Positions 35,284-47,048 of a DNA stretch of 64,000 bases are shown here, one piece after another (the stretch's first letter is position 1; each line of letters starts with the position of its first letter). Made by a program: the position numbers and the translations under genes. The stretch is from Cerrena zonata (Eukaryota; Basidiomycota; Agaricomycetes; Polyporales; Cerrenaceae), in contig JASBNA010000020.1 in the NCBI GenBank assembly GCA_038087015.1, forward strand, positions 372,001 through 436,000, in the 5' to 3' direction. Below the pieces are notes generated by a model, which did no database searches, had not been told where the DNA came from, and saw only the letters and a list, made by a program, of their open reading frames with translations.

Positions 35284-36654
35284 ATGTCTTCCCCCGTCTT
35301 CACGTTGAACACTGGTGCCAAGATCCCAGCTGTTGGATATGGCGAGTTCAATATATTATCTGTGTAATATTGACTGTACTAATTCTGGTATGACAAAAGG
35401 AACCTGGAAGTCTACTGCTGAAGAAGTCACCGCTGCCGTCGAGTATGCGATCAAAGAAGCAGGTTATAGACATATCGACTGTGCCTGGTACGTCATAGTA
35501 TTTCGTCGATCTCGGTTAAGCGAGGTCGTATTGAATATATTAATCTTGGAATAGGGGATACGGTAATGAAGAAGCTGTAGGCGAAGGTATTCGTCGATCA
35601 GGAGTTCCCCGAGACCAACTCTTCGTCACCAGTAAACTCTGGTCAACCCACCACAGTAAAGTCGAGGAAGCTCTCGACGAGTCTCTCAAGAAACTTGGAC
35701 TTGAATACCTCGATCGTATGTTTCATCTTCTAACGTACTACATAACGGAATCATTTATTAAAGTCCCGGTGATGTATAGTGTACCTCGTCCACTGGCCCG
35801 TTCACCTTAACCCGGACGGTAACCATCCTGCCTTCCCCACACGTCCCGATGGAAGTCGTGATATTGTCACCGACTGGCCATTGAGTAAGACCTGGGAGCA
35901 GATGGAGGCTGTTTACGCCAAAGGTCGGTTTCGTTCACCTTCGCTTAAGCCGCAGGTAATACTGGAGATGCTCACATTCTCTCGTCCTTAAATCCCAGGC
36001 AAGGCCAAAGCAATTGGTGTCTCCAACTTCTCACAGAAGAAGCTTGAAGAGATTCTTCCCACGGCTAAAGTCATCCCAGCAGTCGACCAAGTAAGCATAA
36101 CCACATAATTTCAATCCTATGATGTTAATACCAACATTTCTCGTCGTAGCTCGAATTCCACCTATACAACCCTCAACATGGTCTTGCCGAATACCTCAAG
36201 TCCAAGGGCATTCTACCTCAGGCTTACTCTCCTCTCGGTAGCACTGGCTCTCCTCTTTTGTCTGACGAAACCGCTGCTGCAATCGCAAAGAAGTATGATG
36301 TCCCTGTTGTCGGAATTCTGCTCGGGTACCTCGGTGTGTCTGACTTCTGTTTTTTCCTTGTGAAATAACGGCTTATGCATCATACTCGCGTGAAACAGTC
36401 GCCAAAGGGATCGTCGCGCTACCGAAGTCGGTCACTCCCACTCGTATTCTGTCCAACCTCAAAGACACCGTCACTGCTGCTGAGAAGCTGACACCTGAGG
36501 ATATCAAGTTGTTGGACGGTGTCGCTGCAGGTGGTAAACAGAAACGGTAAGACTAGTATTGGTATCAGGTTAGAATAATGCTGATGTTACTATGTTTCAC
36601 AGGTTCATCATGCCTCCTTGGGGAGTTGACCTCGGTTTCGACAACTGGGAGTGA
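35284..36654 (+). CDS. Aldo-keto reductase (AKR)
   Basis: Cytosolic NADPH-dependent aldehyde/ketone reductase, 308 aa in eight exons (35284-35341, 35400-35487, 35555-35715, 35780-35923, 35999-36090, 36150-36333, 36399-36546, 36603-36654). The catalytic tetrad is visible: Asp and Tyr in HIDCAWGYGNE, Lys in [10 protein letters not shown], His in [10 protein letters not shown]. The cofactor-binding [13 protein letters not shown] and [13 protein letters not shown] also match. It resembles fungal glycerol dehydrogenase/GCY1-type AKRs. Intron 1 (35342-35399) uses a GC donor (GCGAGT) with a TACTAAT branch site and a normal AG acceptor. Nothing nearby suggests a pathway. Confidence 0.92.
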
Positions 36655-36885
36655 TTTGTGTAGAACCGTACTTAGATGTGTATTCGATCCCATTACAACG
36701 AAGTGTAAATAAATCTCATTACCAACGGAGTCCAAACAAAGTCACTACAGCTTCAGAAAGATTCTTGTAGAAGAAATAACTCGTCAGGCTTCCCGTTCAC
36801 GGAAGAATTGGTAAATTAGTGAATTGAACATACCAACATTTAATTCTAGTGAGTCTCGGGGCATATAGGCCGAGCCTGTTTTAAT

Positions 36886-36958
36886 GACTCTGTAGCTCAG
36901 TGGTTAGAGCATACGATTGCAAATCGTGGGGTCCCGGGTTCAAATCTCGGCAGGGTCT
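36886..36958 (+). tRNA. tRNA-Cys (GCA)
   Basis: Acceptor GACTCTG pairs with CAGGGTC with one wobble, and the discriminator is T. The D arm is GCTCAGTGGTTAGAGC, the anticodon stem is TACGA/TCGTG with loop TTGCAAA (anticodon GCA), and the T arm is CCGGG-TTCAAAT-CTCGG. There is no intron. Confidence 0.93.
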
Positions 36959-36965
36959 GGTGATG

Positions 36966-36969
36966 TTTT
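36966..36969 (+). terminator. RNA polymerase III terminator of tRNA-Cys
   Basis: TTTT begins seven bases after the discriminator. Confidence 0.6.
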
Positions 36970-37549
36970 GCCATTCTTGCTGTCTGCGATGCCAGTGAGT
37001 ACGCCTCAGAACATTCTTACTGTTTTACAAGTATACCTTCCCGGATCTTATTCTGACTCTAATGACTCCCTATGTACATGGCATGAGCCACGCTATGAGA
37101 ACATCGATGTTTGCTGTTTACTCGTCTTTTCCATCCACACTATTACCCAATTTCAAAGTTGTACTCGACGTTATCTTCTGATTGGCGGACTCAATAAAAG
37201 CTCCTTCACTAGAGACGATTATTTATGGAAACTCTATTGGTCTCTATTGGTCCGTGACCACAGGTTCAAAACAGTGGGGCCCGTGTGACCAACCAGGTGC
37301 TGAGGAATTCCTGTGTCAGTACCCGTGATCAGTGCTTACCAGTTCAGTACTTCCAAGCTGTAGCTATGACATAAATGCGAGGGGGGCTATTAGAGGAAGG
37401 ATGTATCCCATGTTCCGCTCGTAGGAGCCAACCATCGTGTAGTCGTACGACATCCCCTATTTCGTAGCGTCTCTCACAAACACCGAGTTAGAGGTACAGG
37501 TCGTAAGTAAACGACTGGTTCGAAACCACAGCCAATAGGAGCTACTAGT
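36970..37549. other. Intergenic, no gene
   Basis: Frames here are short and motif-free. This is the upstream region of the F-box gene. Confidence 0.4.
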
Positions 37550-39430
37550 ATGCGTAAGTTGTATCTTTGACTACGCTATGTGCGCCATAATTATGGTTTG
37601 TAGCACAACCAATCCTACCCCTGGAGCTTATTTTGAAGGTTCTCCTATGCTTGGAAACCGAAGACCTACTCAGATGTCGTCTAGTGAGTGAGAAGCCTTG
37701 ATTTCCGCATTTGATTATGCCGAATGGTATACTGACCGATTCGGATAGACTTCCTTTGCATTTGATTCCCTCATTAGGGAAACCAAGGAGCTCCAATACG
37801 ATGTTGAACTCTGGACGAATGGCTACGAAGACGCTTCCTCTCGGGATGGTGATGCTTCAACACGACTACAAACTATCTCGCATATACAACAGCGATGGAA
37901 TAATATCCACGACTCATGCTTCTCCCTCACTATCCCAACTAACTTCACACATTTATGGCAGTTTCAAAACTGCACGGTCCACGAAGGCATTTTACTCGTT
38001 ACACCTTCCAATAGCGTGCGAAGTATCATCTGCAGACGGACAACTCCGACCGACCGTTTCCTACTACGTTTCGATCTCGACGAAGTCGTACGAACGAAAC
38101 AGCTCACACCACGGACGCTTGATGTTGACCGTCCCTTTATCCGTGCACATGCGTTCCCGCATGAGGAACTTCTCGTGTTAGAGCGAGTGATTTCACACAT
38201 ACCTGACGGTGCTCTCGTAAACTTGTACGTATTCTCCATTCCGCTTTTGTTTGTCATATTCTAACGCTGCCCTCGCCGTACAGCATCCATCCTGACTTTT
38301 ATTCTCTCGAGTTAGAATTCCGATCTCTAAACGATGGACGGCCTCATCCGCGGGCGAAACAGCCTCGCTTGCGCATACCGTCTAGACAACACATTAGTCT
38401 TGAATTAAATGTGTCGGGCGAATTCCTAATCGTCTATGACTTGACATATTTCGCAGAGTCGACAATGCGAACGGGGTGGGGAACTCACCTTTATCATTGG
38501 CCGACCGGTCAGCTCATCAAGGTATTTTACCGATTTATTTCGTGGTGGAAGGTCACTGAACCCTACATAGACGTGGGCCTGTGTCCGGGATGAAACGTTT
38601 GTTTTTGGAGGGACACTCCTCTCTAAAGACGCTATACTTGTACCCACGATTAACCTCGTTACACCGAGCCCTACCATGTCTCTCGACCTATATTCCATCC
38701 AATGCGACCCGGATAGTCAATGGCGTTGTACACTCACGGGACGATTCATGCTCCCGACTCTGTACTCTATCGACATGATTACTAGTCGGATCCATCAAGC
38801 ACACATATGGATACACGACAAGGGAGGAATGTCTTCAACGTCCTCGAAGTGCCAGCCATCGCCTCGCCTTTTCGAAATTCATTTCCCGGATTACATTATG
38901 ATCATTCGACATTCGGCATTTTTTGGACACTATCCTGAAGGATCGTCTGAGACCTTACTGGACGGAGGGGTTGGCACTGTACCTTGGGACGTATGGGGTC
39001 CACACAACTCTCGTATCTTGGAGATATACTCGCCCAGCACTCAATCAGTGATAAGCGGCTACCGCGTCAGCTTCCACAATGAGATATTCGACTTCTGTCC
39101 TCGGCGACTAAGCGATCCTGTTGGGACAGATGTTGGGGGTGTTGATATCCAGGAACCGTCGTTATTAACTCCTTGCATATTTTCTGGAGAGGTTACCACT
39201 TCTCTACCCTATCGACGAACCTCCTTGCCTAGCCATCTTCAATCGACGAGACAATCCCGTTGCTACTTGGTCGAGACCACCGATGGTCCGAAGGTATGTC
39301 TGAACATTCCCTCTGCCGTAGCCTTGAGAAGCTGATTCAGGTACCAATTTATTCATAGTGTATCCGCGTTCATCGCGTTGAGAATCACCCTTATGAAAGT
39401 GTACAGATTGTAGGCATCTCTGTGACATGA
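37550..39430 (+). CDS. F-box protein
   Basis: Predicted substrate receptor of an SCF ubiquitin ligase, 530 aa in six exons (37550-37553, 37604-37683, 37749-38224, 38284-38521, 38571-39293, 39359-39430). The F-box is at the very N-terminus: QPILPLELILKVLLCLETED then LLRCRL. The rest has a repeated beta-strand pattern typical of the large agaric F-box families, without leucine-rich or WD repeats I can name. The first coding exon supplies only ATG plus one base before a GTAAGT donor. All splice phases agree and no stop remains, but transcript data would be needed to confirm that start. Confidence 0.72.
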
Positions 39431-41531
39431 TCGTTTTCTGCATTGAACTATATCTGATTAACGACAACTTGACAATGTATTATCAACATGTTCCTTACCC
39501 CCATCTGTACACTGCTTCTATTCCCACAAATTTTGTATTTCATGGTCGGAGTCGGTGGAGACGAAACGGACATATCTACGGTTACGCATGTATATTTAGC
39601 ACAACAAACCTTTCTCTAGTAACTTAAAATGTGAGTCATTGAGCAGATTGAGAGGTGACTACTCTTGACAATAATCCGCCCTCTATAACTGTGACACTCT
39701 CCCCCTTTCTGCATCTTGCCTACGCCTGCCCGAGTGAGATCGGTATGCTCAAACATGCTCGACAAATAAATCCGGGCCCTCTAACCTCCGATCTCATCGT
39801 CGCAGTGAAGTTTGGGATCTTGATTGCCTGATCATGATGTGGACCTGACCAAGATGTTGACCTCTAACATGCTTGAGTGTTATGCGCCGGAAGGAATGAC
39901 GGCGGATCATCGATCATTTACTACCGGTAGCAAACTCTAACGAGGGCACGAAAATGAACGTGGCAGATATATAGATACTACATTCAATTGATGTTGACGA
40001 TCTGCTGGTATCTATACGATTATCAGGACAGGGTTCAGTCACAACCAAGGAAAGATCGCCGGTTGCCGTCAGAAGGATGAACACCAGTTTATAATAGATT
40101 TCCGCGCCCGATGTCGTACTTACTTGGCTTTCTGTCACAACTGTCAACATCTCGAACAAGCCCATTGGTATGTTCTAGTTCCAGAAGGAGTTGAGCTATT
40201 TGTCGAGTTTTGCAAGACATCGTCAAGCACCATGACAACCGCGCGCCGTTCAGGGTAAGGCAATCAGAAACATCTCGACATTGCGAACCCTGAGCAACAC
40301 GGAGTTACATGATTATGTGATGGTGTGCCGCTCGTAGATTTTCGAATAAATTATCTTGGGATTCGACAGAAAGGCCAAGAAGGCCATTGTCTTGTTCATT
40401 ACCGTGGAAGTTGCGTCCCAAGAGCTATTCATAGAAGACCGGCAGTAAATCTTCAACTTGACAGAGAAAGGCATTGTTATTGTAATCGAGGGTCCAGCTT
40501 CAAGTTTAAGATTTGTGAACTTTGTTACGTACCGAAACAAGGCACCGAAGGAAGGTCACCATGGTAATGGTTCCTGATCGTGATCATCGCTTCGAGAGTT
40601 TCCGAGTCCAAGAGTTTCCTATATTAAATCAATACTCGTCTGCTTCATACGTTCACAATGTATCAGTTCGAGAAGGATGCGACTCGAACTTACTCGAAAT
40701 AGAAAGAAATGCCAACAGTACATCGGCTCCGAGTATCTGAATCCATACGTCACACCCAACGACATCGCGTTCGAAGAGGTACCAATGGAGACGCGGTGAG
40801 AAAGATATAAAATTTCATAGACGACAAGGCCATACGGCTTCGGATAACACAGTCGCGACACGAGAATCCGAAGAGGTATGTTCGATCTTCCATTCTCGCT
40901 GCAGCAGCATGGGAAAGGCGCACTTAATGGGACGTTATCCAGCCGTATGTCTGCCGTTCATTCAGCGTTCATCTTCGTTCGCATCCTGTCCATCCACCTG
41001 TGCATCCCAACACGCTGATCCTGTCCGAACTCACCTGCCCACGCTCCTATCGTGCATCTGAAATTGGGCCTGGTCATGTTGTGTCTAATATCATGGACTA
41101 TCATGATGGTTAGGGACCCCTTGCAACGAGGATGATTACTTGCAAAAGCTCACAGAAACATGAAGGTTGGAATCAAACCGGCCGGCGTTGTAGATAAACA
41201 TGGACCTGCTCCTTCCTAGATGGGCGCCGACGTCTGAAAGGTACACGCGCATTAAGGTTCTGGACCAAATGTTCCCCGGGAGTTAAGCGGAGGCGTCTTT
41301 GAGATTACAGCACGAAGGTGTGGAGTATATAAAGCTTATGTTCATCAATGGGGCGAAGTCAACAAAACTTCCTCCTCAGACTCGTGTCTTGTCCCTTCAC
41401 TTCAGTCTCGGTGGTAGTTTGTCCCCCTCCTCGAGCTTTCTCTTCCTCCGTTTTGCTGGGTTTCATTCCAGGCTAACCACTGTCTTTCTCTAATCCCACC
41501 TATCGTCTCTCTCTTTAAACCAACCTCTGAA
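39431..41531. other. 2.1 kb without a recognisable gene
   Basis: Frames at 39914-40165 and 40313-40861 are short and motif-free. A compact TATA-like TATATAAAG at about 41327-41335 lies 200 bases before the WSC-protein gene and may be its core promoter. Confidence 0.4.
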
Positions 41532-44366
41532 ATGGTTTCATACTCACGCTTCTCTTGGGTTGCCTGCAGCCCTCGCAGCCCTTCCGGCAGCCCATGCAAG
41601 GCACTTCATCATGGGTGGGACTCGGGCCGTTGTTAACACTCGGCTCGACCCTATTGTCAGGCCTGGACAGGTAAGCATCTCCAATCATCTCAAGCCATAA
41701 GATACGAACACATGTCTCGAATCGTTGTTGAAAATTGAACCTTACCATATCACGGAGGTTTTGGAGCAGAAACAAACCTAACTTGACAGTCTTCTGCCGA
41801 GACATTCGGCTCAGGCACGTCTCACTGCTGCCATCCGTGTCTCTTACTGAGTCTTGAGTATCTAATCAGACAGATGCGGATAGTTGACAGGCTTCTAATA
41901 ATATTAGTCATTGACGTTCGATATTCAATATTGAAATCATTATTTCTGTTCTTCGAAACTGTGTTGCTGACTTGGGATTCTTCTAGCTTGCTACGCATGT
42001 CCACACCGTCGCCGGAGGAAGCGGTTTTAGCAACACCTACGATTACGACACGCTCTCACAGAGTCAATGCACTACCGCAGTCATTAAAGAAGACAAGAGC
42101 AACTACTGGACGGTTAGTATTATTTTTTTACTCTCGATTTTGACAATAATTCTCAACGTATGCTCGTAGCCATCTGCTTACCACTTCAACAAGAACAATG
42201 GATCGTTCAGCTTCATGTGTGAGTGGGTTATAGAGCGATGATGATCAACTGAACTTAGCCCTTCCATCGCCGCAGCGAGCGGTTTCAACATTTACTACCT
42301 TGTTCGTCAGGGTCATGACGGCGAACAAATTTTAGCCCCTCCTAAGGGCCTCAGGGTTCGTTTATTATCATCTCTTCTCTTCTCGAGTTTGGTCTAACGT
42401 CATCGACAGATGCTCGCTGGTGACACGAACAGCAGGAGTTACAACGCTTCTAGCCACGCTGACCAAGCTGTCAGCTTCGTCTGTCTCGGTACGTTCTATC
42501 TCCCGCCCAGGAACAACAACATTCTGACATATCGAACGCGCAACAGACTACAGTGGAGCGCACAACGGTGACCCTGATTGGGCTGAACGTCCGAACTTCT
42601 TCGACCACAACTGCCCTAATGGCATGCGTGCTCAAGTCTTCTTCCCCTCGTGCTGGGATGGCAAGAACCTCGATAGTGCCGACCACAAATCCCACATGGC
42701 TTATCCCATCGAGAATTACAACAGTGGTAACTGCCCATCCACACACCCCGTCCATCTCATCTCCATCTTCTACGAGATGTTCATCCCTGTTGATCAATAC
42801 TCTTACGATGGAGCTGGTACTTGGGTCTTTGCTAACGGTGATCCCACCGGCAGAGGTTTCCACGGTGACTTCCAGAACGGTTGGACCGACGCTGGTCTTC
42901 AGGCCGTACAGCAATTCATCGACACACCTGAATGCGCAAACACCCTCGGAAATATTGGTGACTGCCCTCACCTTGCCTCTATCATGGATCAGACTTCTGC
43001 AGATGCCTGTCGTTACCCTGGAGAAATTGTCAATGAGGATATCGGCGACCAACATCCCATCGCTGCTCTCGCTGGTTGCAACCCTGTTTGGGACGGAACT
43101 GGTACGAAGCCTGGCTGTACCGCGACTCCCACCCCTGGCATGAAAGGTACTCAGGAGATCCTCGCTACTGGATGGACCGAAGTCGGATGTATTGCTGAGG
43201 CAAACAACGGACGTGCACTCACTGGTGCCCAACTTGTTGATGCAGTTGCCATGACCAAGAACAAGTGCGCTCAGTTCTGCCAGAGCAAGGGTTTCACACT
43301 GGCTGGCATTGAATGGTAAATATCGATATCGTCAAGCGTTCTATGTCGATGTCTAACATTCTTATTAGGTCTCAAGAATGCTACTGTGGTAGCAGCTTCA
43401 GCAACGGTGCATCTAGCAACACAGTATCCTGCTGATCAATGCAGCAATTCTTGTGCCGGTAACCGTAAGTGACCTCATCTCTAAAAAAATACATCGTCAC
43501 TTACTGAATATCCCTGATAGAATTCGAGACCTGCGGAGGCCCAAAACGTCTCACCTTACTCCAGTTCAACCCTAACGGAGCTCCCGTCTCCTCCGTGAGC
43601 GCCGCCCCTTCCAGCGCACCCGTCGTCGTTCCCACTCTGAGCGTTCCCATTTCTATTTCCAGCACACGTCGTCAGCTCTGCAGTCTCAAGCGTAGTCCAA
43701 AGCGCAACCAGTGTGGCTTCAGCTGCCAGCTCTTCCGTAGTCATTTCCTCAAGCGTTTCTCCCGTTGAGACCTCATCCGTTTCCGTTTCGAGCTCTGCAC
43801 CCGCTTCTCAAACTTCTAACATCCTTATCCCTATCCCTCCCGTCACCAAAGCTCCATCCGCACCTGCCAGCTCCACTGTCACTCCTTCTGACATTATCAC
43901 TATTTCTACTGTTGTCCCTTCAGCTCCTTCCAACCCCGCTGTCCCTTCTACACCTGCCAACACCACCGTTGCTCCATCTGCACCTGCACCTGCACAACCC
44001 ACTCCCTCAGGTGTTCCTGCAGGTTGGACAGCCGCGGGCTGCGCTTCCGACAGCAGCCACCGCACGCTCAACGCACGTGCCATGACCAGCGAGAGCCTTA
44101 CCGTCGCTCAGTGTCTCAACTTCTGCACCAAAGAAGGGTTCACCATGGCCGGTATGGAATACGGTCGTGAATGCTACTGCGGCAATTCGTTCCAGAACAA
44201 CGAAGGAAAGCCTTTGGATAACAGCAAGTGCAGCATGCCTTGCACTGGCCAGAAGGACGCCAAGTGTGGTGGCGACTGGGCTTTGAATGTTTATACGACC
44301 ACTAAGAGGGCGAGGGGATTGAAGGCCAAGCATTTCGGTCGTCATCACTCTCACAACACATTCTAA
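41532..44366 (+). CDS. Secreted DUF1996 protein with two WSC domains (frame breaks)
   Basis: Predicted cell-wall or extracellular carbohydrate-binding protein. Exons are 41532-41670, 41987-42112, 42170-42218, 42276-42355, 42410-42488, 42547-43315, 43369-43464 and 43521-44366. After a signal peptide comes DUF1996 (ARHFIMGG, RLDPIVRPGQ, THVHTVAGGSGF, CWDGKNLDS, HPVHLISIFYE). A WSC domain starts at GWTEVGCI, a Ser/Thr/Pro linker follows, and a second WSC runs from GWTAAGC to KCGGDWALNVY. Three single-base surpluses break the frame: GGG at 41557-41559 inside the signal peptide, 43428-43430 inside WSC1 (literal stop TGA at 43433), and TTT at 43656-43658 in the linker. Ignoring each restores clean family sequence. 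Intron 1 is unusually long (316 nt). Confidence 0.78.
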
Positions 44367-45273
44367 ACGATCTTAGTCTGGAATGAGGTCATCTTTTCGA
44401 CCGAATTGTTATACCCTTCCAATGAAGGATTCCGGTCCCTCATCCCCATCGCTGTCTTTTCATGTTTTATTTTTTCTGTTCCCTCTCATCACGTCCAGAT
44501 ATGACCCAGGTTCAGGTCATCCATCGTCTCGTCTCATCTCTCCAGTCTCTACTCTCTATCGCACGCTATCGAGGGTGCTTCCCGATTGGTTGTCGGTGAT
44601 GTTGAAATGAGCTCATGACTCTCACGACCTCACTTTCTTTTTTACTGGATAAAAACTGGCAACACACCAACATCCAATCACCCCCTTTCATCATTCACTC
44701 GTCGAGTACATATTCTCCTCCCCAAGCTCCCTCGTGCATTCTGTTTTTTGTCCCCTTAGTCGCTTGGTCGATCTGTTCTCGTGTTCAATGTTGAATGCCC
44801 GTTTCATTACGTTTGCTCTGTGTAGCTAGTTCTATAGGCAATACTTTCTTATATCTGTGTCTGATGTGTTCTTCTCCTCTTAAAATAGGAAGGTATGCCG
44901 TCATCATGCCCAGCTAGGGACAAGGCTGTTACTGCAAGATCTAGAACAAAATGCTTAGTACGTCATCGATTCTTCCGTCGATCAACGTTCAACTCTTGCA
45001 GGGTGCGCTTAAACCTAACACGTCTACTAGGCCCAGACCCAAAGCTAGTATAGTGATGCCATCCTAGTACAGTGGAGTCGACACGAACGACAGAAATCCT
45101 TTTGAACGTCTCAGGGAGTCTGACAGTGGAGCTCATTCGCTTTGCGAAGAGCTATACAGCAAACCGCATAACAATGTCAACATAAAAAGGACTGGGTTGG
45201 TTGAGGCGATCTACCACTGGCACACCATCATCTTTACTTTCACATAACTTACTTGAATATTTAACCATAACCG
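44367..45273. other. Intergenic, no gene
   Basis: The first 400 bases are pyrimidine-rich and probably 3' untranslated sequence of the WSC gene. No coding frame is supported. Confidence 0.4.
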
Positions 45274-46471
45274 ATGCATAGAGCATGCGTAGGCTCTTCT
45301 GTTTCTATTGACAGCTCACAATCAGCCGTCGTTCATCGTCCACTCGCCCATGAATCGAATGACTCGTTAGCATGTAAGTTTTTTCTCTGTCATGATGAGA
45401 CGTTGCTTGACATTTTATATCGTATTTTAGTGCCAGTGGATACATCTGTTCATTATTCCATTAGTCCGAATCGCCATGCGAGGGAAGAACGGTCAAGCCA
45501 ACGTGGTGCCCAAACCATTCGTGATTCGGCGGACGTAGGTTAGTTCTTGGCATGCCCTCCGATGCTCCACCTTTGTCATTGTGTGCAAGGAAACGTTCTT
45601 AGCTCTCCTCACGATTCCACTGTGACGGGATTAAACATCGACCACAGTTACCCGTTGATATTTTGGGTCCCAGCCATCCTCTTTTTCGGGATACCTTTAG
45701 CCCATCTCGAAAGGCTACGGAAAGTTTTTCACGTAAGCTTACGCGAAGACCCGAACTGCAGCGTGGACGTCAAATGGAATCGTCACTTGGTGACTCTCAA
45801 TAAACATTGGAAAGATGTCTCCATGGTAAATTCAGCTTTATGCACCATTAACTACTCCTAATAGTATAACGTTTCTAGGCTGCAGTATCAATCCTTTATT
45901 CGTTTGGTCATATTCATTATCATCTTGTAGGTCTTGATGAACGGGCCATCCTCGTAAGGACTGTCATCACTGGTCTGAACTGGGCCTCAATCGCGCTTGC
46001 TGTGCTTTCTACGTGCTGTGGACGTATTCTTTGCCACTACTATTGTCCTCGACAATACTGCCGCCGAGATGTAGAAGCAGATATCGTGAGTGCTGCTATT
46101 ATAATCCTCAATACATGCGGGAACTCACTTCAACCCGAACGTAGCCAGTGACATTGCGTCTATCGCTGACAGTCAAAGCATTAATGTTCAGCTGCCCAAT
46201 TGCATTTCAACGCTGGAGGTACTTATGCATTTCATGCTATCACTCGTCAGCACTCATCTGATTCATTTTGTTGTGAAGTACATTGACAGCCTGCCTAGCG
46301 TTGACTTCGGAACCTCTTGTTCTCCTACCAGCCAACACTGGGCTTTCGTGGTTTCTCCTGGTCATTTGGTCGGTAGTTGTCATTTTCTTCATTCTGTTAA
46401 TTACTTTGTGTTGGTGGAGGAATATTCCAATTGAGCCTCTCCTCGTAAGGGCGGAGCATGATACCCTGTAA
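45274..46471 (+). CDS. Multi-spanning membrane protein, unknown family
   Basis: A 305-aa model in six exons (45274-45373, 45431-45538, 45590-45825, 45879-46085, 46145-46218, 46279-46471), all GT-AG with matching phases. The N-terminal 95 residues are hydrophilic and Ser/Arg-rich. Hydrophobic segments follow: LIFWVPAILFFGIPLAHL, then a stretch around TGLNWASIALAVLSTCC, a third around KALMFSCPIAF, and the strong helix WFLLVIWSVVVIFFILLITL before a short tail. No transporter or receptor signature is visible. The exon 4 and 5 boundaries are the least certain. Confidence 0.55.
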
Positions 46472-47048
46472 TATGATCATTCTTGTACTATACCAGTATT
46501 TGTCTGTATGGATGTATTCTTTAGGCGTTGTATTGCCTCGTGTCAGTCTCATGAGGTTGTTTAAGTTTGTACTTGTATTGAATTATTAATCATTATGGGG
46601 CGGAGTGTGGTGAATGGGGTGGACGTTCGAGCGATCACATCATTGCAATTACTCTTTACATAATTTTGGCCCCAACGGGTATTTGTAAGAGGCGTGTACG
46701 TTCGTTCAACCGTTCGTTGTGTTCAACATCATGGACTCTACACGCAAGACGAGAAAATCACGTTAGTTGACGTCTTAGACGTATAGATATCATCTACCAA
46801 GTCAGAACATTATCAATAACACCTTCAAGTTATTCGAGACGACAAACGGAAATAGGTTGGAGACGTGACCACGATGACAGAACAGTCAAATGAGCAAATA
46901 AATCCTGAACCGTGACGAAGATATCCCTGCCGCAGCGAAAGAGCCGGCCTTTGTACGGCCCAATGACAACAATAAGTGAAATGCAAAAAATACGTAAATC
47001 AGAATATCTGGATCTACCACTAATCCAACTAGGAAGAGAAATTTCCGC
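46472..47048. other. Intergenic, no gene
   Basis: Convergent 3' flanks of the membrane-protein gene (plus) and the kinase-like gene A (minus). No supported frame. Confidence 0.4.

Noticed and set aside
42471..43232. 253-codon minus-strand open frame
   Set aside because: Antisense shadow of the DUF1996 exon; composition reflects the opposite strand's codon bias.
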